Source: Microbacterium atlanticum (GTDB lineage Bacteria > Actinomycetota > Actinomycetes > Actinomycetales > Microbacteriaceae). From it: a stretch of 64,000 nt of DNA. Shown piece by piece: positions 8,179-16,975 of the stretch. Location of the stretch: positions 3,100,001 through 3,164,000 of the forward strand of contig NZ_CP063813.1 of the NCBI RefSeq assembly GCF_015277815.1, in the 5' to 3' direction. Positions within the stretch are counted from its first letter, which is position 1, and each line of letters begins with the position of its first letter. Under the pieces are notes generated by a model. The model was not told the DNA's origin and did no database searches. It saw only the letters and a list, made by a program, of their open reading frames with translations. The position numbers and the translations under genes were made by a program.

Positions 8179-9831
8179 TCAGCGCAGGTCCGCGAGCGCG
8201 CGGTGCACCGACGCGACAGCGCTGGAGCCCTCGCCCACGGCGGCGGCCACGCGCTTCATGGATCCGCGGCGCACGTCGCCGGCGGCGAACACGCGCGGCA
8301 CCGACGTCTCGAAGGGCAGCGGCTCGCGCCCCAGCCCCTGCCAGCGCTGGAGCGACTGCACCGACACGTCGGTGCCGGTCCGCAGGAACCCGTCGGCGTC
8401 GCGATCCAGCTCGGCGAGCCACGACGTCGCGGGCTCGGCGCCGATGAAGCAGAAGAGGCCCTTCGCGTCGACGTCGCCGATCGAGTCGATGCGCACGCGC
8501 TCGAGGGACGACGAGCCCTCGAGGCCGACCACGCGCGACCCGGTGTGCACGGCGACCCTCGGCTCCTCGAGGAGCCGGTCCACCAGGTACGACGACATCC
8601 GCGTGCCGAGGTCGGACCCGCGCACCACGAGGTGCACGGGGCAGCCGTTGGCGGCGAGGTAGAGCGATGCCTGGCCGGCGGAGTTCGCCCCGCCGACGAC
8701 TACCACCGGCGACTCGAGCACCTGCCGCAGCTCGAGCGGCGTCGCCGCGTAGTAGATCCCCGCTCCCTCGAACTCGTTCCAGCGGTCGAGATCGAGCGTG
8801 CGGTAGGCGGCTCCGGAGGTGACGATCGCGGTGCGGGCACGGATGACGCGACCGTCGGTCAGGGTGATGTCGAGGTCGTCCCCCGCGGCGCGCAGGTCGA
8901 CGGCCTCGCACGGCGCGTACACGCGGACTCCGAACTTCAGTGCCTGGAGCGATGCCTGGCCGATGAGGTCGCCGCCGCTGACGCCGAACGGGAACCCGAG
9001 GAAGTTCTCGATGCGCGAGGTGGCTGCGGCCTGCCCGCCCGGCGCGACCGCGTCCAGCAGCACCGTGCTCAGTCCCTCGGAGGCGCCGTAGATCGCGGCG
9101 GCGAGCCCCGCCGGTCCCCCGCCGATCACCACCAGGTCGACGACCTCGTCGCCGCGCGCCTGGTAGCTGAGCCCCAGCCTCTCCGCCACGGCGCCGGGGG
9201 TGGCCCGCGGCATCGGCGCGCCCTGGATGAACGCGACCGGAAGGTCGTCGAGCGTGATGCCGTGCTCTCCGAGCGGGCCGAGGTCGCCGGGCGGCAGCTC
9301 GATCGCGGTGTGGACCAGGTCGACGCGCTCGGCGAACCGGCGAAGCGTCATGAACTCGCGCGACGAACGCGGGCCGACGAGCTTCAGCGTGAGGGCAGCG
9401 GGTCCCCGGCGGAGCATCTCGCGGCGGGCCCACAGTGCGTGCAGCACGATGTCGCACAGCTCGTCGTCCTCCGCCATGAGCAGTCGCAGCTGGGCACGGC
9501 TGACCCGCAGCATCCGCCCCCCGGCCGAGGCGCGCGCCGACAGGAACGCGCCCTGACCGTTGAGCAGCCCGAGCTCGCCCACGAAGCTGCGCGGGCCCAT
9601 CCGCCCGATCGACGTCTCGCCCACCCAGCCGAACGAGACGCGCACCAGCTCGATCTCGCCGGACTCGACGAGGATCAGGTCGTAGTCCAGGTCTCCGGCC
9701 TCGAACAGGTACTCGCCCTCGGCGACCTCCTGCGGCTCTCCGAACGCCCGCAGGCGGCTCCACTGCGCGTCGGTGAGCGGCGGCCTCATCATCCGCTCGA
9801 GGTCGGTCTGCGTCACACTCGAACCACCCAT
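8179..9831 (-). CDS. cNMP-binding domain fused to thioredoxin-reductase-like FAD oxidoreductase lacking the CxxC
   Basis: 550 residues in three parts. Residues about 25-140 form a cyclic-nucleotide-binding-like domain (EYLFEAGDLDYDLILVESG and a GELGLLNG phosphate-cassette-like loop). A linker of about 90 residues follows. The rest is a two-dinucleotide-fold flavoprotein with FAD motif GGGPAG at 237-242, NADPH motif VVGGANSAGQ, and a C-terminal FAGDVR motif. At the position of the redox-active CATC of thioredoxin reductases the sequence reads YYAAT (360-364), so thioredoxin cannot be reduced in the usual way. It is 17 bp downstream of a UBP zinc-finger gene, probably in one operon. The start codon ATG at 9831 is preceded by GAGGGG. 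Confidence 0.87.
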   Translation of the reverse strand: MGGSSVTQTDLERMMRPPLTDAQWSRLRAFGEPQEVAEGEYLFEAGDLDYDLILVESGEIELVRVSFGWVGETSIGRMGPRSFVGELGLLNGQGAFLSARASAGGRMLRVSRAQLRLLMAEDDELCDIVLHALWARREMLRRGPAALTLKLVGPRSSREFMTLRRFAERVDLVHTAIELPPGDLGPLGEHGITLDDLPVAFIQGAPMPRATPGAVAERLGLSYQARGDEVVDLVVIGGGPAGLAAAIYGASEGLSTVLLDAVAPGGQAAATSRIENFLGFPFGVSGGDLIGQASLQALKFGVRVYAPCEAVDLRAAGDDLDITLTDGRVIRARTAIVTSGAAYRTLDLDRWNEFEGAGIYYAATPLELRQVLESPVVVVGGANSAGQASLYLAANGCPVHLVVRGSDLGTRMSSYLVDRLLEEPRVAVHTGSRVVGLEGSSSLERVRIDSIGDVDAKGLFCFIGAEPATSWLAELDRDADGFLRTGTDVSVQSLQRWQGLGREPLPFETSVPRVFAAGDVRRGSMKRVAAAVGEGSSAVASVHRALADLR

Positions 9832-9848
9832 GGCAAGGCCCCTCGTCG

Positions 9849-10193
9849 TCAGTGGATCAGAAGTCGCCAGTCGGCCGGCACCCGGCCCGCGGGACCGGGC
9901 GAAGGCTGGCTGAGCGGACGAGCTTCCGGCGGCGCGAGCGGCGGGCCGTCCACGTAATCCCCGGCCATGTAGTCCCAGAACCAGGTCTCCCCCGGCTCGA
10001 AGCTGCGCGCGTAGCGGTGCCCGCTGGAGCGGAAGTGGGCCGTCGCGTGCTGTGCGGGCGAGGTGTCGCAGCATCCGATCTCTCCGCACACCGCGCACCG
10101 CCGCAGGTGCACCCACCAGCCGCCGACGGCGTCGCAGTCGGCGCAGCCCTCTCCGGAGGGCGGCAGAGTGGGATCGATCTCGTTCAGGCTCAT
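9849..10193 (-). CDS. UBP-type zinc finger protein
   Basis: 114 residues forming a single ZnF-UBP domain. Metal ligands are visible as C17-x2-C20, C33-x2-C36, C41 and the histidines H49, H53 and H59, followed by the conserved aromatic segment ETWFWDYMAGD. In eukaryotes this fold binds the C-terminal Gly-Gly of free ubiquitin; bacterial versions have no established partner. The gene precedes the cNMP/FAD oxidoreductase by 17 bp with no terminator between, which suggests co-expression and a joint role. The ATG has GAAGGG seven bases upstream. A proline-rich tail of about 30 residues follows the domain. Confidence 0.87.
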   Translation of the reverse strand: MSLNEIDPTLPPSGEGCADCDAVGGWWVHLRRCAVCGEIGCCDTSPAQHATAHFRSSGHRYARSFEPGETWFWDYMAGDYVDGPPLAPPEARPLSQPSPGPAGRVPADWRLLIH

Positions 10194-10297
10194 GCGCCTG
10201 CCCTTCTCGCACGGTCGTCGGGGCCGATGCTAACGCCCCTCCTCGCCGTCGCGGCCGGTTCGCCCCCGCCAGACGGACGCTGTGCCAGTCTGACGGC

Positions 10298-12442
10298 ATG
10301 GCAGAGGTCTTCCGGGACGAGCTCGGCGTCCCCCATATCCGCGCCTCGGACGTCGGCGACCTCGCCGAGGCGCAGGGCGAGGTGACCGCGCGGGATCGCG
10401 GCTGGCAGATCGAGGTCGCCCGGCTGCGCGCGTCGGGCCGCATCTCGGAGCTGATCGGGCAGGCGGGAGTGGCGTGGGACGTCTTCGCGCGACGTGCGCG
10501 CCTGGACGACACGGCTCGCCGGGCGTTCGCGGCGCTCGACGCGGACACCGCCGAGTTCGTCCGCCGCTACGCCGCAGGGGTCCGCCGGGGAATGGCGACG
10601 TCCGGCGGCTCGGCCGCCGAGTTCGCGACCTTGGATACGGCGTTCCACGAGGCCCGGCCCCTCGAGCCGTGGGAGGACCACGATCCCCTCGGGGTGCTGC
10701 ATGCGGCCCATGCGCTGTTCTCGCCGCTTCCGCTGCTGCTGTGGCGCGAGCACGTGGCCGCGACGCTCGGCGACGACTGGGTCGACGTCTTCGCCGGATT
10801 CGGCGACGACGGCGACTCCGGGGAAGACGGCACGCCGACCTCGGGCAGCAACGCGTGGGCGCTGCACGGATCGAGGACGGACAGCGGGATGCCGCTCCTC
10901 GCGGGAGACCCGCACCGCACGTTCGAGCTGCCCGGCGTGTACCAGCAGGTGCGGCTGGCCTGCGACGAGTTCGACGTCGTCGGCCTCACGTTCCCCGGGG
11001 TGCCCGGCGTGCAGCACTTCGGCCACACCGGCGAGGCCGCGTGGGGCGTGACGAACGCGATGGCGCACAGCGTCGACGTGTTCCGCGAGCGGCTGCGCCC
11101 GACCGAGGACGGGTACGACTCCCTCGGCCCGCGGGGCTGGCGCCCCGCCGACGTGCGGCGCTCGCTGGTGCGGGTTCGTGGAGCCGAGGCGGTCGAGGTC
11201 GAGGCGATCGAGACCGAGCGCGGCACGGTGGTGTCGGAGCTGAGCCGACGCGACGGCGAGCTCGTCGGCTGGAGCGTGCGCCTTCCCGCGCGGGCGGGCG
11301 CCGACGTGGGGGCCCGGGCGCTGCTGCCGCTGCTGCGCGCGCGCACCGCCGTCGAGGTGATCGGCGCCTTCTCGTCGTGGGTGGACCCGGTGAACCGCGT
11401 CCTGGCGGCCGATCGCACCGGCGTCGTGCTCTCGGCCACCGTCGGCGCGACGCCCGATCGGCCGCCCGGCCGGCGCCGGCGGGCATTCGACGGCGCCACG
11501 GTGGATCCGGCCCCGAACCGGCCGGCCGTCCCGGCCGTGGAGGTGACCGACAGCGTCGTCGACGCCAACGAGCGCCCCTCCGATCCGCGCATCGACCTGG
11601 GCTGGGCCTACCCGCCGCCGCACCGCGCGTCGCGCATCCGCCACCTTCTCGCCGAGCGGCGGCCTCGCGCGGTCGCCGAGTTCGCCGCGGTCTGGGGCGA
11701 CACCGCAGGAGGCTCCCTGATGGCCGGTCTCCTCGCCGCTGTCCGCCCGGACGACCTGTCGCCCGCCGCCGCGGCGGCGCTCGACGAGCTGCGCGCGTGG
11801 GACGGGCGGATGGATGCCTCCTCCGCTGACGCCGGCCGCTACGGCGCCTGGCGGTCCGGCGTCGCCCGCCGCGTCGCCGCGCATCCGGCGCTGGCCCCGC
11901 TCCGCGCCCCGCACCCGTTCGGCCGCGTGTTCGACGCGTGGGTCGGCGCGGATGTCCAGGTGCCCGCTGCGCTGCCGCGTCTGCTGCGGCATCCGGCCCT
12001 CGCGCCGGAGATGCCGTCGATCGTCACCGAGGCGTGGGAGGAGGCATCCGTCGCGCCCGCGTGGGGCGAGATGCACCGGCTGCTGCCGACGCATGCGCTC
12101 GCCGGCGTCCCGGGCGTCATGGCTCCGGGGGCGGGGCTCGACATCCCGATGTCGGGAGACGGCGAGACGGTGCGGTGCACCGGCTCCACCTCGGGCGTCA
12201 CCGAGCGCAGCTGGCGGGGCTCGGTCGCGCGCTGGGCGTGGGACCTGGCGGACCGGGAGCAGAGCCTGTGGAGCGTCCCGTTCGGCGCCTCGGGGCACCC
12301 GGGATCGCCGCACTTCGCCGACCAGCTGGACGACTGGGCGGGCGTCCGACCGGCGCGGGTGGTTACCGAGTGGGCGCGGCTCCGCCCCGATTCCGACGCC
12401 GGCGCACCAACGGCCGCAGGCGCCGGCGGAGCCGCCGGCTGA
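10298..12442 (+). CDS. Penicillin-acylase-family (Ntn) amidohydrolase
   Basis: 714 residues. The family signature is the autoprocessing site SGSNAWAL: Ser184 would become the N-terminal nucleophile of the beta-chain. It is preceded by an alpha-chain segment (VPHIRASDVGDLAEAQG at the start, typical of this family) and an Asp/Gly-rich spacer at about 172-180. Later motifs GDPHRTFELPGVYQQVRL and AWGVTNAMAHSVDVF line the acyl site. No signal peptide is seen, so the enzyme is likely cytoplasmic, unlike classical penicillin G acylase. The substrate could be an acyl-homoserine lactone, a beta-lactam or another amide. A CAGTCT lies six bases before the ATG and no ribosome site is present, consistent with a leaderless message. 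Confidence 0.85.
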   Translation: MAEVFRDELGVPHIRASDVGDLAEAQGEVTARDRGWQIEVARLRASGRISELIGQAGVAWDVFARRARLDDTARRAFAALDADTAEFVRRYAAGVRRGMATSGGSAAEFATLDTAFHEARPLEPWEDHDPLGVLHAAHALFSPLPLLLWREHVAATLGDDWVDVFAGFGDDGDSGEDGTPTSGSNAWALHGSRTDSGMPLLAGDPHRTFELPGVYQQVRLACDEFDVVGLTFPGVPGVQHFGHTGEAAWGVTNAMAHSVDVFRERLRPTEDGYDSLGPRGWRPADVRRSLVRVRGAEAVEVEAIETERGTVVSELSRRDGELVGWSVRLPARAGADVGARALLPLLRARTAVEVIGAFSSWVDPVNRVLAADRTGVVLSATVGATPDRPPGRRRRAFDGATVDPAPNRPAVPAVEVTDSVVDANERPSDPRIDLGWAYPPPHRASRIRHLLAERRPRAVAEFAAVWGDTAGGSLMAGLLAAVRPDDLSPAAAAALDELRAWDGRMDASSADAGRYGAWRSGVARRVAAHPALAPLRAPHPFGRVFDAWVGADVQVPAALPRLLRHPALAPEMPSIVTEAWEEASVAPAWGEMHRLLPTHALAGVPGVMAPGAGLDIPMSGDGETVRCTGSTSGVTERSWRGSVARWAWDLADREQSLWSVPFGASGHPGSPHFADQLDDWAGVRPARVVTEWARLRPDSDAGAPTAAGAGGAAG

Positions 12443-12445
12443 CGG

Positions 12446-13660
12446 TCAGGACCCCGCGAAAGCCGGGAGGTCGAGCGCCCCCTCGCGGGCCGTCTCGATC
12501 GCCGCGTGCACCGCGCCCAGCGAGACGATGTCGGCGCCGAGCGTCGAGGCCACCACCTCGGGGACAGGCAGGTCGAGCTCGCGCGGGAGTGCGGCGCGCG
12601 CGGCCTCGATCACGGGGCCGGCGCCTTCGGCGACCGCGCCCGAGACGATGATGCGGCGCGAGTCGAAGAAGCTGCCGAGCACGCCGGCCACCACGGCGAG
12701 CGTCTCGCCGACCTGCCGCGCGATCGCGAGCGCCGCCTCGTCGCCCCCCGCCGCCAGCGTCAGCACCGCCTTTCCGTCGATCCTGGCGTCCGCGAGCCGT
12801 CGCAGCGCGCTGCCGGCGGGCACGGCGCCCGCGGCGAGCGCCTCGCGCGCCAGGGCTGCGGCGCGATAGCCGAGGCCCCAGGCGCCCTCGACGCCTGCGA
12901 CGTGGTCGAACGCCACCATCTCGGCCGCCCCGCCGTGCGCACCCCGGAGCAGCCGGCCGTCCACCCACACGCCGGCGCCGAGGCGGTCGCCCGCGAGGAG
13001 CGTGACGAAGTCGTCGTATCCGACCGCCGCCCCGACGGTGCGCTCGGCGACCGCGGCCAGCGACGCGTCGTTCTCGACGCGCACCAGCGGCGCCCACGCC
13101 CCGAAGAGCCCGGCGAAGTCGGGGTTCATGCGCCGCCAGAAGTCGTCGCGGTGGGGCGGCGAGGCGCCTGCGCGGTCGACCGGCGCCGGCACGCCGACGC
13201 ACAGGGCCGCCACGGCGGACCGCCCGCGCCCCGCCGAAGACAGCGCCTCGTCGACGACCCGTGCGGCGTCGCGCCGCCGGGCCTCGGCGGAATCCTCCTC
13301 GGGAGCCACGTCGAGGTGGCGCACCGAGAGGCCCCCGCCGCGGAGGTCGGCCACGGTCGCCGTGAGGTGGGCACGGCCCGCATCCAGTCCCACGACGCAG
13401 GCGGCGTCCGAACGGAACGCGAACCGGCGGGCAGGGCGCCCCTTGCGGTAGTCCCCGGCGGCCCTCGCGTTGGGCAGTTCGGCCAGGAGGCCACGCCGGA
13501 CGAGTTCGTCGACGACGTCGATGGCCGTCGACCGGGTCAGCCCGGTGCTCTCGATCACATCGGACGAGGTGAAGGCCTCGGCATCCCACGCGAAGCCGAG
13601 CACCGCGTCCAGGCTCGCCCGACGCAGCGTCGTCGGCGTCAGCAGGGATTGTGAAGTCAA
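12446..13660 (-). CDS. ROK-family transcriptional regulator of the alpha-glucoside operon
   Basis: 404 residues. An N-terminal winged helix-turn-helix (about residues 25-80; SSDVIESTGLTRSTAIDVVD) is followed by a ROK sugar-kinase-like domain (GLDAGRAHL, PAPVDRAG, DRLGAGVWVDG). The zinc-binding CxCGxxGC of many ROK proteins is absent: the corresponding stretch after GAHGGAAEM has no cysteine. It is divergent from the binding protein-permease-glucosidase operon and very probably represses it. The start is a TTG with GAAAGG eight bases upstream. That start lies inside a perfect palindrome, which suggests autoregulation. It converges on the acylase gene with three bases between stops. Confidence 0.85.
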   Translation of the reverse strand: MTSQSLLTPTTLRRASLDAVLGFAWDAEAFTSSDVIESTGLTRSTAIDVVDELVRRGLLAELPNARAAGDYRKGRPARRFAFRSDAACVVGLDAGRAHLTATVADLRGGGLSVRHLDVAPEEDSAEARRRDAARVVDEALSSAGRGRSAVAALCVGVPAPVDRAGASPPHRDDFWRRMNPDFAGLFGAWAPLVRVENDASLAAVAERTVGAAVGYDDFVTLLAGDRLGAGVWVDGRLLRGAHGGAAEMVAFDHVAGVEGAWGLGYRAAALAREALAAGAVPAGSALRRLADARIDGKAVLTLAAGGDEAALAIARQVGETLAVVAGVLGSFFDSRRIIVSGAVAEGAGPVIEAARAALPRELDLPVPEVVASTLGADIVSLGAVHAAIETAREGALDLPAFAGS

Positions 13661-13669
13661 GGCCTTGAC
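13656..13669. promoter_or_regulatory. Perfect 14-bp palindrome over the ROK gene start
   Basis: GTCAAGGCCTTGAC reads the same on both strands. It covers the TTG start codon of the ROK gene and touches its ribosome site, so a protein bound here would block its transcription or translation. The obvious candidate binder is the ROK protein itself. The link is inference. Confidence 0.5.
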
Positions 13670-13679
13670 CTTTCGTGGG

Positions 13680-13745
13680 CTCCTTCTGCATTATGGACGA
13701 CAACAATTTGATTCGACGGCTAAATCTAATCATCGAACCAATGCG
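13680..13745 (+). promoter_or_regulatory. AT-rich promoter/operator region of the alpha-glucoside operon
   Basis: This stretch is strikingly A/T-rich against its surroundings (for example CAACAATTTGATT and TAAATCTAATCAT). It lies between the ROK gene and the binding-protein start. It contains a TTGATT and an interrupted inverted repeat TTGATT...AATCAT, the kind of A/T-rich dyad that ROK repressors bind. I could not settle on a single -35/-10 pair. Confidence 0.45.
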
Positions 13746-13775
13746 ACCCTCGACCCCACGGAGAAGGACAACGTC

Positions 13776-15044
13776 GTGCCTGCAGCATCCGTCATCGTCC
13801 GCCGCGCCTGCGCAGCGGCCGCCGCCCTCGCGATCGCCGGCTCCACGCTCGTCGCGTGCGCCGGCGCAGCATCGGGTCCCGCCGAGGTGAGGTTCCACCT
13901 CAGCAAGCCCGAGGCCATCCCGTACTTCCGGGACCTCATCAAGGAGTACAACGCCAGCCAGGACGAGGTCGAAGTCGTCTTCGACACCTCCTCGAACCTG
14001 CAAGCGGGGTTTCTCCGCGGAAACCCGCCCGACCTCGGGCTGCTCAACTACAACATGGAGATGGCGCGCTTCATGGAGCGCGGCGCCCTCAGCGACCTCA
14101 GCGACATGCCGGAGGCCGACCGCATCCTGCCCGAGGTGCAGGATCTCGTCGACCAGTACGCCACCTACCCCGGCCGCACCAGCGTGCTGCCGTACTCGGT
14201 GATGGCGGCGTCCGTCATCTACAACAAGCGCATCTTCGAGGAGCAGGGGCTCGAAGTGCCCACCACGTGGGATGAGCTCATCGCCGTCTGCGACGCCCTC
14301 CAGGCCGCCGGGATCACGCCGTTCTACGCCACCTTCAAGGATCCGTGGACCGTCGGGCAGGGGTGGTTCGACTACACGGTGGGCGGCGAGATCGACGTGG
14401 CCGAGTTCTACGAGCAGATGAACGAGCTCGGCACGGAGGTCGGTCCCAACTCTCCCGTGTCGTTCCAGAAGACGATGCTGGACCCGGTCGAGCGGATGGT
14501 GCAGCTCACCGAGAACTACGTCAACGAGGATGCCGCCAGCCGCGGCTACGGCGACGGCAACCTCGCCTTCGCCAAGGAGGAGGCGGCGATGTACCTGCAG
14601 GGGCCGTGGGCCTTCGGCGAGATCGACAAGACCAACCCCGACCTCGACCTCGGCACCTTCCCGCTGCCGATGACCGACGACCCCGCCGACAACAGGGTGC
14701 GCGTGAACATCGACCTCGCCGCGTGGATCCCCGAGGCGTCCGACCAGAAGGAGGGGGCGCGGGACTTCCTGAGCTACCTCTTCCAGAAGGAGGTCATGGA
14801 CGAGTACAACGCGGCCTTCCTCGGCTACGGCACCACGACCGACTCCGCCCCCGTCACCGACGAGCGCATCCTCGGGATGAAGGAGTATTACGACGCCGCG
14901 CAGTTCTACCAAGGCGCCTCGAAGGCGATCCCGCTGACCATCCCCACCGACAACTACATGCAGGGCATCGTGACCGGCGCCGACCCCGAGCGCACGCTCG
15001 CGAGGCTCGACGCCGACTGGGCCCGCCTGGCGCTGCGCCAATAG
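13776..15044 (+). CDS. Sugar ABC transporter solute-binding lipoprotein (alpha-glucoside type)
   Basis: 422 residues. A signal peptide ends in the lipobox LVAC with lipidated Cys28, so the protein is anchored outside the membrane. The mature part has the family-1 carbohydrate-binding pattern: FRDLIKEYNASQDEVEVVFD near the start, PYSVMAASVIYNKRIFEEQG as hinge strand, and AAMYLQGPWAFGEID. It delivers an oligosaccharide to the two permeases encoded next. The GTG start has GGAGAAGGA seven bases upstream; the longer upstream frame overlaps the divergent ROK gene. The downstream alpha-glucosidase implies an alpha-glucoside such as maltose, isomaltose or trehalulose. No ATPase gene is present, so a shared MsiK-like ATPase elsewhere is likely. 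Confidence 0.9.
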   Translation: MPAASVIVRRACAAAAALAIAGSTLVACAGAASGPAEVRFHLSKPEAIPYFRDLIKEYNASQDEVEVVFDTSSNLQAGFLRGNPPDLGLLNYNMEMARFMERGALSDLSDMPEADRILPEVQDLVDQYATYPGRTSVLPYSVMAASVIYNKRIFEEQGLEVPTTWDELIAVCDALQAAGITPFYATFKDPWTVGQGWFDYTVGGEIDVAEFYEQMNELGTEVGPNSPVSFQKTMLDPVERMVQLTENYVNEDAASRGYGDGNLAFAKEEAAMYLQGPWAFGEIDKTNPDLDLGTFPLPMTDDPADNRVRVNIDLAAWIPEASDQKEGARDFLSYLFQKEVMDEYNAAFLGYGTTTDSAPVTDERILGMKEYYDAAQFYQGASKAIPLTIPTDNYMQGIVTGADPERTLARLDADWARLALRQ

Positions 15045-15067
15045 CGCGACACGAGAGGAACGCACTC

Positions 15068-16000
15068 ATGGCAACCACCACGGCCGCCGTCACGGCGCCG
15101 AAGACGGACCGGCGCTCCGGCGCGGCGACGATGCCGCGCACGCGCCGCAAGGTGGACGGGGTCTACTACCTCTTCCTCCTGCCCGCGCTGATCCTGTTCA
15201 CGCTGGCGATCACGATCCCCGCGGTCATCGGCATCTTCTTCAGCTTCACCAACTCGATCGGATTCGGGGACTGGGAGTTCGTCGGCATCATCAACTACAT
15301 CGCCGTCTTCACCGACCCGGCGATCCTGCAGAGCTACCTGTTCACGTTCGGCTTCGCCGCCGTGACCGTCGTCGTCGTCAACGTCCTCGCCTTCCTCCTC
15401 GCGGTCGGGCTGGTGTCGCGGGTGCGGCTGAAGACGGGGCTGCGGACCATCTTCGTGATCCCGATGGTGATCTCGGGCATCATCATCGCCTACGTCTTCA
15501 ACTTCCTGTTCTCCAACTCCGTGCCCACGCTCGGCCAGCTGTGGGGCATCGGGTGGCTGAGCGAGAGCATCCTCGCCAACCCCGACCTGGCCTGGATCGC
15601 GATCGTCATCGTCACCGCGTGGCAGGCGATCCCCGGCACGCTCCTCATCTACATCGCCGGGCTCCTGTCGATCCCCGGCGACGTGTACGAGGCGGCCGAC
15701 ATCGACGGCGCCGGCAAGTTCCAGCAGCTGACGCGCATCACGCTGCCGCTCGTCGCCGGCTACGTCGTGATCAACCTGATCATCGGCTTCAAGGACTTCC
15801 TCAACGCCTACGACATCATCGTCGGCCTCACCAACGGCGGCCCGGGCACCGCGACGCGCAGCATCGCGATGACGATCTTCACCGGCTTCTCGGGCGGCGA
15901 CTACGCCTATCAGATGGCCAACGCGACGATCTTCTTCCTCATCGCGCTCAGCCTGGCCCTCCTCCAACTCCGTCTCACTCGCGGAAGGAACGTGTTCTGA
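15068..16000 (+). CDS. Sugar ABC transporter permease (MalF-like)
   Basis: 310 residues with six predicted membrane helices and the EAA loop EAADIDGAGKFQQLTRITLP near residues 214-233, which docks the ATPase. The N-terminal 30 residues are cytoplasmic and Ala/Thr/Arg-rich. It forms the pore with the next gene product. The ATG is preceded by AGAGGA and lies 23 bp after the binding-protein stop. Its TGA overlaps the next ATG by one base (TGATG), a sign of translational coupling. Confidence 0.92.
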   Translation: MATTTAAVTAPKTDRRSGAATMPRTRRKVDGVYYLFLLPALILFTLAITIPAVIGIFFSFTNSIGFGDWEFVGIINYIAVFTDPAILQSYLFTFGFAAVTVVVVNVLAFLLAVGLVSRVRLKTGLRTIFVIPMVISGIIIAYVFNFLFSNSVPTLGQLWGIGWLSESILANPDLAWIAIVIVTAWQAIPGTLLIYIAGLLSIPGDVYEAADIDGAGKFQQLTRITLPLVAGYVVINLIIGFKDFLNAYDIIVGLTNGGPGTATRSIAMTIFTGFSGGDYAYQMANATIFFLIALSLALLQLRLTRGRNVF

Positions 16001-16917
16001 TGACCACGCAGCCCGCCCTCGCTGTCGAGGACATGACCGCCGAGCGCGTGCTCGCCGGCGACGAAGCCCGGAAGCCCGCCCGCTCCCGGTTCGCAATGGA
16101 GCGCGTCAACTGGCCGGGGACCATCGTGCTCGCCCTCTGCGCCATCACGGTGCTCGTCCCGCTGTACGTGACGGTGATGATGGCGTTCAAGACGCAGTCG
16201 CAGGCCGTCGACGGCAACGCCTTCACGTGGCCGTCGCCGTGGAGCATCGAGGGATTCGTCACGGCGTGGGAGCTGACGAACTTCCCGCGCGCGTTCCTCA
16301 TCTCGCTGCTGATCACCGTCTTCACGGTGGGCGGCACGATCATCCTTGCGGCGCTCGCCTCGTTCGCGATCTCGCGCAACTGGGACCACAAGCTGTTCCG
16401 GTACTCGTTCTACTACCTGCTCGCGGCGATGTTCCTGCCGTTCCCGGTGGTGGCGCTCCCGCAGATCCAGCTGACGGGCCTCACCGGTCTCGACAACCCC
16501 GCCGGCGTGATCCTCCTGAAGATCATGTTCCAGCTGAGCTTCAGCATCCTGCTCTTCACGGCGTTCCTGCGCTCGATCCCCGCCGAGCTGGAGGAGAGCG
16601 CGCGCATCGACGGCGCCAGCACCAACCAGACGTTCTGGCGGCTGATCTTCCCGCTGCTCGCCCCCATGAGCGCCACCGTCGGCATCTTCGCCTTCCTGGC
16701 CTCGTGGAACGACTTCATGATGCCGTCGCTCATCATCTCCGACCCGGCGCTGCAGACGCTGCCGGTGGTGCAGAACATCTTCCAGACGCAGTTCAGCAAC
16801 AACTACAACGTCTCGTTCGCCTCGTACCTGATGGCGATGGCGCCGGCCATCATCGTCTACCTCTTCACCCAGCGATGGGTCGTGGAGGGCGTCACCCAGG
16901 GTGCCGTGAAGGGCTGA
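16000..16917 (+). CDS. Sugar ABC transporter permease (MalG-like)
   Basis: 305 residues with an N-terminal cytoplasmic extension of about 35 residues, then six membrane helices. The EAA motif ELEESARIDGASTNQTFWRL is near residues 200-219. The C-terminus (TQRWVVEGVTQGAVKG) is the characteristic MalG end. It pairs with the MalF-like subunit. The start shares a base with the preceding stop (TGATG), and GGAAGGAA lies about ten bases upstream. The alpha-glucosidase follows after 58 bp in the same direction. Confidence 0.92.
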   Translation: MTTQPALAVEDMTAERVLAGDEARKPARSRFAMERVNWPGTIVLALCAITVLVPLYVTVMMAFKTQSQAVDGNAFTWPSPWSIEGFVTAWELTNFPRAFLISLLITVFTVGGTIILAALASFAISRNWDHKLFRYSFYYLLAAMFLPFPVVALPQIQLTGLTGLDNPAGVILLKIMFQLSFSILLFTAFLRSIPAELEESARIDGASTNQTFWRLIFPLLAPMSATVGIFAFLASWNDFMMPSLIISDPALQTLPVVQNIFQTQFSNNYNVSFASYLMAMAPAIIVYLFTQRWVVEGVTQGAVKG

Positions 16918-16975
16918 GCCCGCGGCATCCCGTCATCCCACCCGACAAGGAACACCCGAAAGGAAACGCGTCCCC

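Noticed and set aside
7751..9763. 670-codon minus-strand frame over the oxidoreductase
   Set aside because: Arg/Pro/Gly-rich shadow of the true 8179-9831 frame, lacking motifs, and part of it is read through the repeat array.
10190..12313. 707-codon minus-strand frame opposite the acylase
   Set aside because: No domain pattern, very Arg/His-rich, and the + strand acylase motifs (SGSNAW and flanks) are unmistakable.
12363..15065. 900-codon minus-strand frame opposite the sugar-binding protein and ROK genes
   Set aside because: Its residues are Arg/Gly/Asp/His-rich noise without family motifs except where it coincides with the ROK frame region. The + strand binding protein and the real ROK frame explain the DNA; GC-rich codons leave the other frames open.
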